A stretch of DNA of 33,880 nt, taken from the NCBI GenBank assembly GCA_027488135.1, contig JAIYCH010000024.1, positions 1 to 33,880 on the forward strand, written 5' to 3'. The notes under the pieces were generated by a model, which searched no databases, had not been told where the DNA came from, and saw only the letters and a list, made by a program, of their open reading frames with translations. Position numbers and translations under genes: made by a program. The DNA comes from Saprospiraceae bacterium (lineage in GTDB: Bacteria; Bacteroidota; Bacteroidia; Chitinophagales; Saprospiraceae). Of this stretch, positions 8,067 through 17,329 are shown piece by piece (the first letter of the stretch is position 1; each line of letters begins with the position of its first letter).

Positions 8067-9188
8067 TTAGTTACCGTCATTCTTTTTATTCCAAAAGGGT
8101 AATTTGACAATTTTACCGGGTAACGATTTATTTCCCATACTTATTTGAATATTATTCCCAATTTTTGCTTCGGCTAAATCAATATAACCCATTCCTATCG
8201 GATAATTGAGAGAGGGGGACATTGTTCCAGAAGTCACTTTGCCAACAACTTCACCGTTGAGGTTCAAAATAGGATAATCATGTCTTGGAACCCGCCTGTC
8301 TTCCAATATAAACGCAACTAATTTGCGACTTAATCCCTTTTCCTTTTGATGGAGGAGGTATTCCTTTTGTGTAAAACGCGCTTTGTCCAGTTTGGTAATC
8401 CAACCTAATCCAGCCTCCAAAGGGGAGGTTGTATCATCTATGTCATTTCCATAAAGACAATAACCCATTTCCAAACGAAGGGTGTCCCTACAACCAAGAC
8501 CCGCCAGTTGAAGATCATATTTTTGTCCCCTTTCTACTAAAATATCCCATAAAGCCAAGGCATTATGATCTTCTACATATAATTCAAAACCACCAGCTCC
8601 GGTGTAACCCGTTGCAGAAATAACCACATTATGAATACCAGCTACCGTTCCCTTTTTAAAGGTGTAGTATTTAATCTTAGCTAAATCAATATCGGTAAGT
8701 TCTTGTAAAAGTTGTATGGCTTTAGGTCCTTGTAAGGCCAAAAGAGCCGTTTTTTCAGAAATATCAATAAGTCGGGTATCAAAATGATTATGATTTTTCA
8801 CCCAATTAAAATCTTTTTCAATATTTGACGCATTGACAACCAACATAAAAGCCTGCTCCCCTTCAGAACATTGATCTTCAAAGAGCCTGTAAACTAATAA
8901 ATCATCAATAATGCCACCCGTATCGTTGGGAAAGCAAGAATATTGAATATCCCCTTGTGCCAGAACAGATGCATCGTTTGAAGTAAGTTCATTAACCAAT
9001 AAAAGAGCTTCTTTTCCTTTAACAATAAATTCTCCCATGTGAGAAACATCAAACAATCCTGTATTATTCCGAACAGCATGATGTTCTTCGTTGATACCCT
9101 TGTACGAAATAGGCATATCATAACCAGCGAACGGAGCCATTCTAGCATTTGCTAAAAGATGTCGCTCAAAAAGTGGCGTTTTTTTCAT
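8067..9188 (-). CDS. gcvT: Glycine cleavage system T protein (aminomethyltransferase)
   Basis: Transfers the methylene group from aminomethyl-lipoyl H protein to tetrahydrofolate and releases ammonia. 373 residues, full length. MAPFAGYDMPISYKGI at the start, NNTGLFDVSHMGEF (~42-55), GYTGAGGFELYV and GCRDTLRLEMGYCLYGNDID (~232-251), which lines the folate site, are well conserved. The C-terminal barrel domain (KLVAFILEDRRVPRHDYPI) is complete. gcvH and gcvP are not nearby. It lies 9 bp after the HEAT/cyclophilin gene, which suggests co-transcription. Confidence 0.96.
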   Translation of the reverse strand: MKKTPLFERHLLANARMAPFAGYDMPISYKGINEEHHAVRNNTGLFDVSHMGEFIVKGKEALLLVNELTSNDASVLAQGDIQYSCFPNDTGGIIDDLLVYRLFEDQCSEGEQAFMLVVNASNIEKDFNWVKNHNHFDTRLIDISEKTALLALQGPKAIQLLQELTDIDLAKIKYYTFKKGTVAGIHNVVISATGYTGAGGFELYVEDHNALALWDILVERGQKYDLQLAGLGCRDTLRLEMGYCLYGNDIDDTTSPLEAGLGWITKLDKARFTQKEYLLHQKEKGLSRKLVAFILEDRRVPRHDYPILNLNGEVVGKVTSGTMSPSLNYPIGMGYIDLAEAKIGNNIQISMGNKSLPGKIVKLPFWNKKNDGN

Positions 9189-9197
9189 ATTTTACGT

Positions 9198-11231
9198 TTA
9201 TTCCCTTATTGAGATATTAATAATCTTATCGCCAGGTGTTATTTGACTCGCCAGGCTTAACCCACTTTTAACCTCACCGAACAACGTGTAATTACCATCT
9301 AAGTGCGGCGTTGCAGAGTGGGTAATAAAAAACTGAGTCCCTTCGGTATGATTTCCTGCAGAAGCCATGCCCACACATCCAGGTCTATCATAATAAATCT
9401 GGGGTAATTCCGAACGAATGGAATAGGCTAAACTACCATAACCATCTCCTCGGGGGCAACCTCCCTGAGAGACAAAATTAGGAACAATTCTATGGAAATT
9501 TTTACCCTTAAAAAATCCAGATTTACTCAATGCTATGAAATTAGCTACCGTGCCCGGGGCAATATCAGGAAAAAGAACAAGAACAATGATTCCCTTTTTA
9601 AGGGTGATAGTTGCCTCAACCTGTTGCGTTACATTGGCCAGAATACGCCAGTTTATTGGATGGTTGAATACAGGTTTTTCTACTATGGGGGAATTAATTC
9701 CTTTCCAAAAGGCTATCGTCATATCAATTTCCTGCTTTGTCTCCTGCTCTTTAGGTAGAACTAACTTTAATAATGCCGAATCGAGGAAGGATGTTTCAGG
9801 CAAAATATTTCTAAAATTTCTATCTTCATTCCTTAAAGCCCCTGCAATCACTGCGCTCACACCCGCATCATTCATCAAAAAGGCGTTTTTGAGCATAATA
9901 GCTAAATCCTTTTCAACGTACTTTCTATTTTTCCTAAACTGCTTATCAAAATTCACAGCTGAACATAAAGAGGCTAAAGATTCTGCGGCGGCTGTTTTAA
10001 CTACATAGTTTTTAGCTTCCCACATTTGTTGATTTATATACCGATAGTTCCAACCATGTTCTCCCAGTGCTTTCAAATAAGCCGCTTTGGCCTCGGCACT
10101 TTCAGCTTTAACATACTGATTTTTTATCTCGGCGTTTAATTTATATCTTTCCTTAGACACGGAATCACGCTGATATAAATGCCTGTTTGCAGCCGCATAA
10201 AGTAAAGCGCGAACGGGCCAGGTAACTAATGAATCAGCGGTAAGGTTCCAATATGTTTTTGCTTCCTTAGCCACCCCATTTTCCAAAAAGAAAGAACCCG
10301 CTTCTCTACTTAGACTCTGATCGCTTGCTTTAAGACTTTTATAAGCAACGACCCTCGAAAATTCATAATTTTTATTTTTAAGCGCGCGCAGTATGTTTAT
10401 TTTTACCCGACTATCATTTTCAATATCAAACCCTCCTACCAAAGCATTTTCAGCGTCTAGCCTATTTATTCTGCCCAATATAGTAGCCAAAACCATTCTA
10501 ATTTCAGCATTTTTTTCTCTTTGAAATTGAGGAATCAGGTCATTTTTGAAAGTATCAAGTACCAGATTCCTGATTCTCGCTAAATAGTGGGCACTCATCA
10601 ATCTCACTTCCTGTGGATATTGATTATTGATCGTCATTGATACCATACGCTTTGTTCCTTCGTCAGAATACATAGACCTCATACCAAAACGATACAAACC
10701 CAAAACCTGACCCATAAGAAGCGCTGTATCGCCCGGAAGGTAAGTCGATATTGAACTTAAATATTTCATAATCCTTTCAGACCCACATTTTCCTAAAGCC
10801 TCTAAAATAATACCGTTTAATTTAAGCGTTTCTCCTTCATTCGTGGAAGGATCAAAAGCATCTACCAGGCAATTTTCAGCAGCATTATCTCCAATCTGAC
10901 CCAAAGAATAAGCAGCGGCACACCTCACTTCCATCACGGTATCTTTCAATAAAGGACAAAGAAATTCAATGGCTTTAGCATCTTTTATGGAGGAAAAAGC
11001 CTTTGCAGCCTGTACCCGCCAGGTTGGGTCACCATCGCTAAGATAAGGGATAAGACTGTCCGTCAACAGTTTATCTTGAAAATGGTAAATTTTTTTAAAT
11101 ATTGAATTAGTCCATAATTTCGACTGGGGCCGAACGCGTAAAATAACCTCTTCTGGCATTTCGGGAATGCAGGAAACTAAAATGAGCAAAGAAACGATAA
11201 AGAAACCTAGCCTTATTTTGAAATCAACCAT
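9198..11231 (-). CDS. HEAT-repeat lipoprotein fused to a cyclophilin-type peptidyl-prolyl isomerase
   Basis: Predicted envelope folding factor. From ATG 11231 (677 residues) the start is a lipoprotein signal, LGFFIVSLLILVSC, with the lipid-accepting Cys in LVSC. An upstream ATG at 11288 would bury that signal and overlap the PBP gene. Residues ~45-500 are helical HEAT-like repeats (e.g. DPTWRVQAAKAFSSIKD, VMEVRCAAAYSLGQIGD). The C-terminal ~140 residues are a cyclophilin domain with FHRIVPNFVSQGG (catalytic Arg, Phe and Gln as in CypA), TEGTQFFITHS and HLDGNYTLFGEV, so cis-trans proline isomerase activity is likely. It directly follows the class A PBP gene (31 bp), so it may help fold envelope proteins; that link is inference. 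Confidence 0.88.
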   Translation of the reverse strand: MVDFKIRLGFFIVSLLILVSCIPEMPEEVILRVRPQSKLWTNSIFKKIYHFQDKLLTDSLIPYLSDGDPTWRVQAAKAFSSIKDAKAIEFLCPLLKDTVMEVRCAAAYSLGQIGDNAAENCLVDAFDPSTNEGETLKLNGIILEALGKCGSERIMKYLSSISTYLPGDTALLMGQVLGLYRFGMRSMYSDEGTKRMVSMTINNQYPQEVRLMSAHYLARIRNLVLDTFKNDLIPQFQREKNAEIRMVLATILGRINRLDAENALVGGFDIENDSRVKINILRALKNKNYEFSRVVAYKSLKASDQSLSREAGSFFLENGVAKEAKTYWNLTADSLVTWPVRALLYAAANRHLYQRDSVSKERYKLNAEIKNQYVKAESAEAKAAYLKALGEHGWNYRYINQQMWEAKNYVVKTAAAESLASLCSAVNFDKQFRKNRKYVEKDLAIMLKNAFLMNDAGVSAVIAGALRNEDRNFRNILPETSFLDSALLKLVLPKEQETKQEIDMTIAFWKGINSPIVEKPVFNHPINWRILANVTQQVEATITLKKGIIVLVLFPDIAPGTVANFIALSKSGFFKGKNFHRIVPNFVSQGGCPRGDGYGSLAYSIRSELPQIYYDRPGCVGMASAGNHTEGTQFFITHSATPHLDGNYTLFGEVKSGLSLASQITPGDKIINISIRE

Positions 11232-11262
11232 ATTTATAAAAATTAACCAACAAATTATTTTT

Positions 11263-13830
11263 TTAAAATTCTTCCTCCCCAAACTCATTTTCCACCGTAG
11301 AGGAATTCACTCTATTGGCATTATTCACTTTGTTACAATCCATTTCGATGCTAAATTCACCTGAAGGTTTTAAGAATCGAAGGCTGGGGTCATAATCTAT
11401 ATTTTTTAGCTCTTCCAGTTTTTTCATAAAAGAAACAAAAAAGGGCTTTGCCATTCTGGCGCCCTGCCCGTTAGACGAGGTCCTAAAATGCACCCATTTA
11501 TCTTCTGCTCCCACCCAGGTACCTATAACCAAACCTGGAGTTATACCCATAAACCATCCATCTACAAAATCATTGGTAGTTCCTGTTTTACCCCCGGCTT
11601 CACTTTTGAGTCCCCCCATTCCACCGGCATATTTCAACATTTCAACCATCACATAATTTGGATCAGATGGAATGGCACGTTTTTCCTCTGGATAACCTTC
11701 ATAAATAAGCTTACCATTTTTATCTTCAATTCTTAATATATGTAATGGTCTGTTGAACACCCCATTATTAGCAAAAGTAGTATAGGCACCCGTCATTTCC
11801 AACACACTTAAATCGGCAGCACCTAAACAAATGGATGGTGATTTTGGAACCCTCAATTCACCCGTTCCATTTCTTCTGCTCGATGAATCAATGCCCATAT
11901 TATGAATCAAACCTCTTACTGGTTCAACATTTCCGATCGTTTTCATTAGAAAGGTAGAAACGGTATTCGTGGATTTTTTTAAACCTTCCTTCAGCGTTAA
12001 CATATCCCCCGTATATTTATTATCGAAATTACTGGGTGTCCAATCCTCTATTAATCCAAACTCACCTTCAGCTGCTGCAATAGTTGTGGCCACATCCTGT
12101 ACCTGAAAACAAGGAGAAAGGCCTTGTGCAGCTATAGCCGTAGCGTAAACAAAAGGTTTAAATGATGATCCAACCTGCCTGTTTATATCAATATGATCGT
12201 ACTGAAAATACTTATGATTGATCCCTCCTACCCAAAACTTAACATGACCTGTTCTGGGATCGACCCCTAAAATACCTGTTTGTAAAAATTGACGATGATA
12301 TTTTATAGAGTCTAGTGGCGACATCAGTGTATCCTTTTCCCAACGATCCTTTTCTGAAATTTGAGGGATATTTCTTTTTTCATACGTAAAAACACGCATA
12401 TTAACGGGTGTGTTAAAGTGCTGCTTAACTTTACTTTGCATCAAATCCCATTGTCTCCTCAAAGTATTAAACAAGGGATCCCGAAGAATACTTAAATAGG
12501 TATTCACATCCTCCTTGCTACTTAATCTGGTATTCACCCGTTTTAGTAAGGTTCCCGGCTGTTTTACTTCTTCCATTAAAAGGTCAATCAGGATATCATT
12601 TTCAGAAAACCTAACATCATATTTTTCACTTATTTGAGGAAGAATATCTCCGAGATACTTATCTCTTATGATTTGATAAGATTCCGTTTCTCTTATCAAC
12701 CGTATCAAGGTTTTTTGACGAGTGGCCACTGAAATCTCAAGTTTTGAATTTGATTTATACGTCCACGGATCCGTTTTCCCCCATTCACGCTGAAAGTTTT
12801 TTTGAACTAACGCCATGTGTTCAATCATGGATTCCTCAGCCAATTTCTGCATATCAGCATCAATGGTAGTGTATATTTTTAAGCCATCTTTGTAAATATC
12901 GTAAGGTTGATTTCCAGATTTGAAATGCTCACTTTTGGAAAGAATTTCTTTGACTTGCTTTGCCAGTTCCATGCGATAATAGGTAGCAATTCCATCAATA
13001 TGGGTTTTCGGCTTAAAGTTAATGCCCAAGTGTTGTGTTCGATATTTTTCGTATTCTTCCTCTGTTAAAAAGCCCCTCTTTGTCATTTGTTTCAGTACGA
13101 CTTCTCTGCGCTTAATAACTCTTTCCGGTCTTCTTAGAGGATTATATAAACTTGGATTCTGGAGCATACCGACCAGTGTAGCAGCTTCGGGAACCGTTAA
13201 TTCTTCTTGTGACTTTCCAAAATAAATTTCTGATGCTGCTTTAATACCATAAGCACCATTTATAAAGCTAAATTTATTCAAATACAGCGCTATAATCTCT
13301 TCTTTAGTGAAATTTCGTTCCAATCTTACGGCTATAATCCATTCCTTTAATTTTTGGACAATACGTTCTACCTTATTAGTAGAAGGATTTTTCGTAAAAA
13401 GTTGTTTTGCCAATTGTTGTGTAAGTGTACTTGCCCCCCCTGAACTCTCTTTTCTAAGTACTATTGTTTTAATCATTACCCTGCCCAGAGCTTCAAAATC
13501 GATGCCATTATGCATATAAAAGCGTTCATCTTCTGTAGCTAACAGTGCATTTACTAAATGAGGCGGGAGGGCCGAAAAAGTAACGGGCACTCTATTTTCC
13601 ACATAAAAATTACCAAGGGAGGAACCATTGGTTGAAAAAATTTGAGAAGCTAATTCGTTATTTGGATTCTCTAATTCCTTAACAGAAGGTAATTCACTGA
13701 AAGACAGCAATATAAACACAAGGAAAGCCATTCCAAAACCAATAAAAAGGAAGCGCCAGGTCAGTGTTGTCCAAAAGGTAATCGATTCAGATGGACTGTC
13801 TTGTAGTAAATAGGCAAAAAGCTTACGCAT
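11263..13830 (-). CDS. Class A penicillin-binding protein (PBP1A-type)
   Basis: Bifunctional peptidoglycan polymerase and cross-linker anchored in the inner membrane. 855 residues: one membrane helix (~24-43), a GT51 glycosyltransferase with ATEDERFYMHNGIDF (catalytic Glu, ~97-110) and GASTLTQQLAKQLF, a linker, then a transpeptidase with the S-x-x-K nucleophile at GSSFKPF (Ser555, Lys558), the KSTNT (SxN) motif near 618 and KTGTT near 746. The tail after ~820 is acidic (STVENEFGEEEF). All active-site motifs are intact. The aroB gene is 45 bp upstream and the HEAT/cyclophilin gene 31 bp downstream. Confidence 0.95.
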   Translation of the reverse strand: MRKLFAYLLQDSPSESITFWTTLTWRFLFIGFGMAFLVFILLSFSELPSVKELENPNNELASQIFSTNGSSLGNFYVENRVPVTFSALPPHLVNALLATEDERFYMHNGIDFEALGRVMIKTIVLRKESSGGASTLTQQLAKQLFTKNPSTNKVERIVQKLKEWIIAVRLERNFTKEEIIALYLNKFSFINGAYGIKAASEIYFGKSQEELTVPEAATLVGMLQNPSLYNPLRRPERVIKRREVVLKQMTKRGFLTEEEYEKYRTQHLGINFKPKTHIDGIATYYRMELAKQVKEILSKSEHFKSGNQPYDIYKDGLKIYTTIDADMQKLAEESMIEHMALVQKNFQREWGKTDPWTYKSNSKLEISVATRQKTLIRLIRETESYQIIRDKYLGDILPQISEKYDVRFSENDILIDLLMEEVKQPGTLLKRVNTRLSSKEDVNTYLSILRDPLFNTLRRQWDLMQSKVKQHFNTPVNMRVFTYEKRNIPQISEKDRWEKDTLMSPLDSIKYHRQFLQTGILGVDPRTGHVKFWVGGINHKYFQYDHIDINRQVGSSFKPFVYATAIAAQGLSPCFQVQDVATTIAAAEGEFGLIEDWTPSNFDNKYTGDMLTLKEGLKKSTNTVSTFLMKTIGNVEPVRGLIHNMGIDSSSRRNGTGELRVPKSPSICLGAADLSVLEMTGAYTTFANNGVFNRPLHILRIEDKNGKLIYEGYPEEKRAIPSDPNYVMVEMLKYAGGMGGLKSEAGGKTGTTNDFVDGWFMGITPGLVIGTWVGAEDKWVHFRTSSNGQGARMAKPFFVSFMKKLEELKNIDYDPSLRFLKPSGEFSIEMDCNKVNNANRVNSSTVENEFGEEEF

Positions 13831-13875
13831 AGAAGTAATTTTCTCCGTAAATATAGTAAATAGTTAGTCCTTCCC

Positions 13876-14943
13876 TTACTGCAACAAATTATGATTAAAA
13901 ATTTCCAATGCTTTTTTTACAAATGGTACATCGCGCACGAAGTCAATATGTACCTTTCCAATGGGTCCAACCACTGCAAAATGTATTTCATCGGATTCAT
14001 TTTTCTTGTCATTTTTCATGAGCAAAATAAAATCATCTATTAATTCCTCCTTTATAGGTTGCAAATCGAACGTTCTTTTTAGAAAAATAAGAATAGAAAT
14101 AAATTCTTCTTCGGACAAAAAGCCCTTATGAAAAGACAACCATGACTCGATAGCCATACCAATAGCTATTGCTTCGCCATGCAACAAAGAATTTTCTTTA
14201 TGAAGCATAACTCCCTCGATTCCGTGACCTATGGTATGACCAAAATTCAATGCTTTTCTAATGTTCTTTTCAAAAGGATCATCAACCACTATTTTTTGTT
14301 TAACCTTCAGTGAATCTATAATAATGGGTGTCCAGTTATGTTCTTTATGAATATTAATACTACTAATTTCTTGCCAAAGAAATTTATCTGAAATAAGTGC
14401 ATGCTTTATAATTTCTGCAAAACCGCTTCTAAGCTCTCTTTTTGGCAGGGTTTCAAGGAAAAAAGGATCTACAAAAACAGCTTTTGGATCTTTAAACACC
14501 CCAATACTATTTTTAACCCCGTTAAAATCAATGCCCAATTTACCTCCAATAGAAGCATCCACCATAGAAAGTAGCGTAGTAGGAATTTGGATAAAGTCAA
14601 TACCTCTTTTATAGGTTGATGCGCAAAATCCACCCATGTCCCCAACTACACCACCACCAAGATTTATCATCAAGTCATTTCTGTTAACACCAAATTCCAA
14701 CAGTTTTTCCCAGATAAACTGACAAGTATTTAAGTCTTTGTGAACCTCCCCCGCAGGAATCGAAATTTCCAAAATATCAGTGGGAAGAATAGGCCTTATC
14801 CTGTCTAAACAAAATGTATGCGTATTCTTATCTGTTAAAACGACCACTTTTCTATGGGAATATTTCGACAAAAAAACAAATAGTGATTCCGCACAATTTC
14901 CCACAAAAACGTCATAATTTGCCAAGGCTAATATTTCAGTCAT
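13876..14943 (-). CDS. aroB: 3-dehydroquinate synthase
   Basis: Second step of the shikimate pathway: converts DAHP to 3-dehydroquinate using NAD and a divalent metal. 355 residues, full length. NAD-binding GGGVVGDMGGFCASTYKRGI (~95-114), TTLLSMVDASIGGKLGI, the metal-ligand region NFGHTIGHGIEG and HGEAIAIGMAIE are all visible. Starts at ATG 14943, 27 bp after the SAM hydroxide adenosyltransferase homologue, and is followed by the PBP gene. The pathway partner aroA is on the opposite strand 2.4 kb away. Confidence 0.95.
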   Translation of the reverse strand: MTEILALANYDVFVGNCAESLFVFLSKYSHRKVVVLTDKNTHTFCLDRIRPILPTDILEISIPAGEVHKDLNTCQFIWEKLLEFGVNRNDLMINLGGGVVGDMGGFCASTYKRGIDFIQIPTTLLSMVDASIGGKLGIDFNGVKNSIGVFKDPKAVFVDPFFLETLPKRELRSGFAEIIKHALISDKFLWQEISSINIHKEHNWTPIIIDSLKVKQKIVVDDPFEKNIRKALNFGHTIGHGIEGVMLHKENSLLHGEAIAIGMAIESWLSFHKGFLSEEEFISILIFLKRTFDLQPIKEELIDDFILLMKNDKKNESDEIHFAVVGPIGKVHIDFVRDVPFVKKALEIFNHNLLQ

Positions 14944-14970
14944 TCCTTTGTTTTTAAATGTTTAATACAA

Positions 14971-15756
14971 TTAGTTTTTTTCCTCAAATTCAATCTGAAT
15001 AATTTCACCCGGATTCAACCCGAATAAGGTAGATGCCTTTCCCATATTAATAGCAATCTCCAGCAAATTAGCCGAATTAAAAAGACAAAGAATTTCACCT
15101 AGCGGAGCATCTGAATAATTTCTATAGATTTCAGTTAGGGGTAGATGACTTCTCATTTTTATTTTAAAGGGACGAGAATTACAAATAGACTCAAATAAAT
15201 CTTTAGATATATTGGTTATCACATTATCAAATGAATCAATATATAAAACAGAGCCTCTGATTCTATTTCCAACAGAAATAGGTTGAAACTTATACCTCTT
15301 TACCACCTCTTTTGTCAACTTAAAATCTATGATTTCAGACAGTACTTTATTCATACTCAACTGATACATAATATTTCTCAATAAAGTTGGAAGTATGAAA
15401 AAAGGGTCCCCGAAAACGGGTAGTGAGTAAACGCTCGTCGCATGTTCTTCTGTAAAAATCAAACTGCTCAAACCATTATTTTGCATAACAAAAATATGAC
15501 CCTCCCTTTCCATGATAAGCCAATCTAAATGGGCTTCAGGTAAATCATTTACGACAATAATATGAATGGTTCCAACGGGAAAGGCACGCCAACTTTGGGC
15601 TACAATAAAAGCGGCTTGAATAATATCAAAACTGTTTATCTCATGCGATATATCAATAATATCTGGTTTGGGTTCAGTATGTAAAAGAGACCCCTTAATC
15701 AAGGAAATAATATGATTATTTTTTCCCAAATCAGATGTAATAGTTACAATAGCCAT
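14971..15756 (-). CDS. SAM hydroxide adenosyltransferase family protein (DUF62-like)
   Basis: Homologue of enzymes that split S-adenosylmethionine into adenosine and methionine (family also containing the SAM fluorinase/chlorinase). 261 residues with the two-domain pattern: TITSDLGKNNHIISLIKGSLL at the N-terminus (family TDFG-x-D-x-YVG-x-MKG), IIDISHEINSFDIIQAAFIV (33-52), FPVGTIHIIVV (59-69), QNNGLSSLIF, and a C-terminal beta domain. The segment that in active members reads VDPGVG-x-x-R is VNDLPEA here (69-75) and the HGRDxFAP segment is FGDPFFILP (115-123), so the usual Asp-Arg-His catalytic set seems changed. It heads the minus-strand run and is divergent from phoH (80 bp). Confidence 0.78.
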   Translation of the reverse strand: MAIVTITSDLGKNNHIISLIKGSLLHTEPKPDIIDISHEINSFDIIQAAFIVAQSWRAFPVGTIHIIVVNDLPEAHLDWLIMEREGHIFVMQNNGLSSLIFTEEHATSVYSLPVFGDPFFILPTLLRNIMYQLSMNKVLSEIIDFKLTKEVVKRYKFQPISVGNRIRGSVLYIDSFDNVITNISKDLFESICNSRPFKIKMRSHLPLTEIYRNYSDAPLGEILCLFNSANLLEIAINMGKASTLFGLNPGEIIQIEFEEKN

Positions 15757-15836
15757 TATTTTTTAGTACTTTTTTTAAAATCTCTTTGCTTCATTCAATG
15801 CAAAAGTTGTAATTTAGCCTAAAAATAATACAATCT

Positions 15837-16913
15837 TTGAAAGAAAATTCGCCCCAATCTCAAAGTGAGATAATACTTACTTTCGAGAACACTGATCCCG
15901 TTCAATTATTTGGTGAAAATAATGTCCGTTTCAATCTACTTAAAGAAGCTTTTCCTGAGGTTTCATTAACTTCCCGTGGAAATAACTTCAAAATTGTAGG
16001 TGACAAAAAAATTGCCCAGAGAGTAAAAGACAAAATTGAATGGATGGTGAGGTTATTAAAAGAACATCTCGAACTGACAAATCAAATGGTAGAGGATTTA
16101 TTGCAAGATAAAAATCCTTTTGAGCACAAATTATCAGCCGCAGATGACAATAAAACGATTTTACACAGCAGAGAAGGCAAACCTATCAGGGCAAAGACTA
16201 AAAATCAGCGTCTTTTGGTGGAGAGCTCTGAAAAAAATGATATCGTTTTTGCTATTGGCCCCGCCGGTACGGGTAAAACTTATACGGCTGTTGCGCTAGC
16301 TGTCAGGGCACTGAAAAACAAGACCGTAAAAAAAATTATTCTTACTCGTCCTGCGGTGGAAGCGGGTGAAAATTTAGGTTTCCTGCCCGGTGACTTAAAA
16401 GAGAAAGTAGATCCATATCTGCGCCCCCTTTATGATGCTTTGGATGACATGATTCCATCTGAAAAATTACAGCAGTTTATGACCACCCGCGTTATTGAAA
16501 TTGCCCCTCTGGCATTCATGCGTGGACGTACACTGGACAATGCTTTTATCATACTCGATGAAGCACAAAACTGTACAACCATGCAGATTAAAATGTTCCT
16601 TACCAGATTGGGACCTTCCGCGAAATGTATAATTACCGGCGATTTAACCCAAATAGACCTCCCCTTTCACACTAAATCCGGACTGAAAAAAGCCATAGAA
16701 ATTCTGGATCATCTTGAAGGGATTGGTACCGTTTACTTGAATGCCGACGACGTTGTTCGTCATAGATTAGTTCGCGAGATAATTATTGCTTACGAAAAAT
16801 TAAATGAAGAAAACAGGCTAAGAAGGTTAGCTGCTGACGAGAGAAAACTTGCTCCTCCACCTCAAGAAATTGAGGCCACTATGCTAAACGAAGAAGAAAA
16901 ATCTGCTCAATGA
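15837..16913 (+). CDS. phoH: PhoH-like P-loop ATPase
   Basis: Cytoplasmic ATPase of the PhoH/YbeZ family, often linked to ribosome or RNA maturation together with YbeY. 358 residues: an N-terminal small domain (SEIILTFENTDPVQLFGENN..., ~9-75), then the ATPase domain with Walker A GPAGTGKT (~141-148), ILTRPAVEAGENLGFLPGDLKEK, and Walker B FIILDEAQNC (~236-245). The only reasonable start is TTG 15837: a stop codon lies in frame at 15810-15812 with no ATG between, and starting later would cut conserved sequence. The stop overlaps the next gene (ATGA), so phoH, osmC-type gene and aroA form one operon. Confidence 0.92.
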   Translation: MKENSPQSQSEIILTFENTDPVQLFGENNVRFNLLKEAFPEVSLTSRGNNFKIVGDKKIAQRVKDKIEWMVRLLKEHLELTNQMVEDLLQDKNPFEHKLSAADDNKTILHSREGKPIRAKTKNQRLLVESSEKNDIVFAIGPAGTGKTYTAVALAVRALKNKTVKKIILTRPAVEAGENLGFLPGDLKEKVDPYLRPLYDALDDMIPSEKLQQFMTTRVIEIAPLAFMRGRTLDNAFIILDEAQNCTTMQIKMFLTRLGPSAKCIITGDLTQIDLPFHTKSGLKKAIEILDHLEGIGTVYLNADDVVRHRLVREIIIAYEKLNEENRLRRLAADERKLAPPPQEIEATMLNEEEKSAQ

Positions 16914-17329
16914 CCTCTAACATAATATATCATGGTGAACTGAGAAATACACTTACTCACCTTGCCTCCGGCCAATCCTTTATTACCGACGCCCCATTGG
17001 ATAACAGAGGGAAAGGTCAGGCCTTTTCTCCAACAGATTTAACCGCAACGTCACTCGGTGCTTGCATGCTTACTGTTATGGGCATAAAAGCAGAAGATAT
17101 GGCGGTTGATATAGCCAATACTAAGGTAGATATTCTTAAAATTATGGCGTCGGAACCCCGAAGAATTGCTGGAATAAAAGTAGTCATCACTTTTCCTCCA
17201 GTTATGTTTGAAGATAAAACAAAAAAAATATTGGAACATACCGCTTTAACCTGCCCAGTGGCTAAAAGTTTACACCCCGATATTGTGCAGGATATTCAAT
17301 TTATTTGGTCTGATAGCTCGTCAATATGA
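16910..17329 (+). CDS. OsmC family peroxiredoxin-like protein
   Basis: Small thiol protein of the OsmC/Ohr superfamily, which reduces organic peroxides in characterised members. 139 residues. The two family cysteines are present: one in TSLGACMLTVM (~53) and one in ALTCPVAKSLHPDI (~116). Starts on an ATGA overlap with phoH and ends in an ATGA overlap with aroA, so translation is probably coupled through all three. The YhfA/SACOL1771-like subgroup is more likely than Ohr, but this is not certain. Confidence 0.88.
   Translation: MTSNIIYHGELRNTLTHLASGQSFITDAPLDNRGKGQAFSPTDLTATSLGACMLTVMGIKAEDMAVDIANTKVDILKIMASEPRRIAGIKVVITFPPVMFEDKTKKILEHTALTCPVAKSLHPDIVQDIQFIWSDSSSI

Noticed and set aside
9535-10008. 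157-codon open frame on the plus strand
   Set aside because: Antisense shadow of the HEAT/cyclophilin gene, which has clear domain conservation on the other strand.
11232-11288. Upstream ATG for the HEAT/cyclophilin gene
   Set aside because: It would place 19 residues before a clear lipoprotein signal and overlap the PBP coding end.
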